This document shows positions 62,723 through 64,000 of a DNA stretch of 64,000 nt, piece after piece. Source of the DNA: Sphingobacterium corticibacter (GTDB taxonomy: Bacteria > Bacteroidota > Bacteroidia > Sphingobacteriales > Sphingobacteriaceae); contig NZ_QDKG01000001.1 of assembly GCF_003076635.1 (NCBI RefSeq), positions 806,001 through 870,000 of the forward strand, written 5' to 3'. Under the pieces are notes generated by a model, which was not told the DNA's origin, did no database searches, and saw nothing but the letters and a program-made list of their open reading frames with translations. The translations under genes and the position numbers were made by a program. The stretch's first letter is position 1. Every line of letters begins with the position of its first letter.

Positions 62723-63604
62723 ATGCAATACGAGCGATTTTTGAATTATCTAACCCACGAAAGGAGGTTTTCGAACCACACCGTGATCGCGTATGCGCTG
62801 GAGTTAGAGCGATTCGAAAGCTTTCTAGGAGCCGAGCAGATGGTGCTGGATCAGGTTGGTTATCGTGTGTTGCGTTTTTATATCAGCGCACAGAAGGAGT
62901 CGGGTAGAGCATCTACTTCTGTCAATCGAACGATCTCTGTATTGAAGTCTTTCTTTAAGTACTTGCTCAGAGAAGGAGTCGTGCGACAAAATCCGGCCAC
63001 AGCCTTGAAGTCATTGCGCACACCTAAAAAACTTCCAGTCACGGTAGAGAAAGAAAAATTGGTGGCACTGCTCGATCAGAAAACAAGCGAAACCCAAACT
63101 TTTGCGGAAAGACGGGATTTGCTGGTGATGGAATTGCTGTTTGGTACGGGTATTCGCCTTTCCGAACTCTTGGCTATTGCCGATGAAGATATAGACGGAT
63201 ACGGTCGACAGATTCGGATTTTAGGAAAGCGGAATAAGCAAAGATTGGTGCCAGTTCACGATCTGCTTTATGATCAGATAATTAGCTATCAAATGGAAAA
63301 GAAATCTGCGTTTTTACAAAACATGTCGAACCATTTGATCGTTACCAATAGAGGGAAGCCTGCTTATGCATCGATGATTTATCAGATAGTAAAAAAAAAT
63401 CTGACACTCGTCACTTCACAGAGCAAACGCAGTCCGCACGTGCTGCGGCATAGCTTCGCCACATCGCTGTTAGACAATGGAGCTGATTTGAATGCGATAA
63501 AAGAAATATTAGGTCATGCTGGATTGGTGGCTACACAGGTGTACACACACAATTCGGCGGAGCGATTAAAGTCAATTTATAAACAAGCCCATCCAAAGGC
63601 TTAA
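62723..63604 (+). CDS. Xer-type tyrosine recombinase
   Basis: A 293-aa recombinase with an N-terminal SAM-like core-binding domain (about 1-85, FLNYLTHERRFSNHTVIAYALELERF) and the catalytic domain. Catalytic residues: Arg145 in GTGIRLSE, His239 and Arg242 in HVLRHSFATSLLDNG, His265 in LGHAGL, and the nucleophile Tyr274 in QVYTHNS. Length and order match XerC/XerD chromosome-dimer recombinases. The following hpf gene is a common chromosomal neighbour in Bacteroidota, so a phage integrase is unlikely. XerC versus XerD cannot be separated here. Confidence 0.92.
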   Translation: MQYERFLNYLTHERRFSNHTVIAYALELERFESFLGAEQMVLDQVGYRVLRFYISAQKESGRASTSVNRTISVLKSFFKYLLREGVVRQNPATALKSLRTPKKLPVTVEKEKLVALLDQKTSETQTFAERRDLLVMELLFGTGIRLSELLAIADEDIDGYGRQIRILGKRNKQRLVPVHDLLYDQIISYQMEKKSAFLQNMSNHLIVTNRGKPAYASMIYQIVKKNLTLVTSQSKRSPHVLRHSFATSLLDNGADLNAIKEILGHAGLVATQVYTHNSAERLKSIYKQAHPKA

Positions 63605-63607
63605 AAA

Positions 63608-63614
63608 AAGGAGG
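63608..63614 (+). promoter_or_regulatory. Strong Shine-Dalgarno before hpf
   Basis: The sequence AAGGAGG ends 4 nt before the ATG at 63619. Most genes in this window lack such a site, as is usual in Bacteroidota. Confidence 0.6.
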
Positions 63615-63618
63615 AAAA

Positions 63619-63960
63619 ATGAATATTACTGTACAATGCATTAAATTTGATGCAAACCCTAAGTTAGTTGAGTTCATTAATAAGAAAGCAGAAAAGCTGG
63701 AGCAGTTCCTAGACAACATTATTGACGGACTTTGTAACTTACGTGTGGAAAGTGTCGGAGGTGAGGCCGACAAGTTTGTAGAGTTCAAGTTTAATATCCC
63801 TGGAAATCAATTATTCGCCAAGGCACAAGCTAAAAGTTTTGAGGAAGCAGTTGATATTGCATTGGAATCTATCCGACGACAGATTAATAAACATAAGACT
63901 AAAACGCGTACCAATGCCAGTAATCATAAAGAGGTGATTAACCAGACAGAAGAGTTTTAG
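63619..63960 (+). CDS. hpf: Ribosome hibernation-promoting factor (short HPF/RaiA)
   Basis: A 113-aa protein of the short HPF/YfiA group that binds the 30S decoding region and silences ribosomes in stationary phase. Visible are ITVQCIKFDANPKLVEFINKKAEKLEQF, VEFKFNIPGNQLFAKAQAKSFEEAVDIALESIRRQINKHK with the basic C-terminal helix. It lacks the long-form C-terminal dimerisation domain. It follows the Xer gene by 14 nt and has an unusually strong ribosome binding site. A small GCGCA/TGCGC hairpin without a T run lies just downstream at 63973-63986. Confidence 0.93.
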   Translation: MNITVQCIKFDANPKLVEFINKKAEKLEQFLDNIIDGLCNLRVESVGGEADKFVEFKFNIPGNQLFAKAQAKSFEEAVDIALESIRRQINKHKTKTRTNASNHKEVINQTEEF

Positions 63961-64000
63961 ATAAACAAGATGGCGCAGTTATGCGCGAACTTATCATAAG

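Noticed and set aside
62709-62723. GATTCGAACC resembling the T-loop of a minus-strand tRNA
   Set aside because: The flanking bases do not form a five-pair T-stem and no anticodon or acceptor arms fit; the stretch simply precedes the Xer gene start.
62723-63604. Phage or integron integrase
   Set aside because: Size, motif spacing and the chromosomal neighbour hpf fit a Xer recombinase; no attachment repeats or phage genes are visible.
63973-63986. GCGCA/TGCGC hairpin after hpf as terminator
   Set aside because: Only 5 bp, with no T run before the window ends.

Overview
The window looks like chromosome from a Bacteroidota bacterium, most likely family Sphingobacteriaceae (Sphingobacterium or a close relative). 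The signs are two SusC/SusD pairs, DUF4249/TonB-receptor and DUF4783/nadC gene pairs, an ABC-2 permease fused to an M1 peptidase, many lipoproteins, starts that mostly lack Shine-Dalgarno sequences, and several TAnnTTTG-type -7 promoter boxes. This placement is inference; no rRNA or tRNA is present. I see no CRISPR array, insertion sequence or prophage.

Layout. 1-16.5 kb is mostly core: a truncated propeller protein, an esterase, a TonB receptor with its DUF4249 lipoprotein, a polysaccharide deacetylase, a helix-hairpin-helix protein with apt, gpmI, DUF4783-nadC-plsY, an M48 lipoprotein peptidase, and an ABC ATPase with a permease/M1-peptidase fusion. 16.5-28.6 kb is a carbohydrate island: a propeller sensor kinase without a response regulator, divergent from two GH43 enzymes, then Gfo/Idh/MocA oxidoreductase, double DUF1080, a second Gfo/Idh/MocA and a GH2 enzyme. 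28.7-37.5 kb holds a TetR regulator, a tightly packed minus-strand operon (panB, membrane protein, pxpB, pxpC, pxpA, NRAMP-like transporter) and a plus-strand group (RluA-type synthase, thioredoxin-like protein, pyrF, OM lipoprotein).

37.5-43.0 kb is the most interesting block, a probable copper-acquisition locus on the minus strand: a small CNGxC protein, a Met/His-motif lipoprotein, a TonB receptor carrying the CxxxM and HxM motifs known from the copper receptor OprC, an MbnP-family protein and a di-heme MbnH/cytochrome-c-peroxidase-like protein. A 39-nt palindrome lies just upstream of the lipoprotein gene. No methanobactin genes are present.

43.3-48.9 kb is a second DUF1080/Gfo-Idh-MocA module. 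Its first oxidoreductase is a close paralogue of the one at 22.5 kb. It also carries an FGE-fold protein lacking the catalytic cysteines and an exported ApbE. 49.0-60.1 kb holds two SusC-SusD pairs separated by a 1.2-kb AT-rich gap with two perfect inverted repeats, followed by a NahK-like sugar kinase and a CBM9-like protein. The window ends with a small EmrE-like membrane protein, a Xer recombinase and a ribosome hibernation factor.

Working model: the SusCD pairs import glycans. The secreted GH43, GH2, Gfo/Idh/MocA and DUF1080 proteins could cleave them, partly through 3-keto intermediates. The substrate cannot be read from the sequence.
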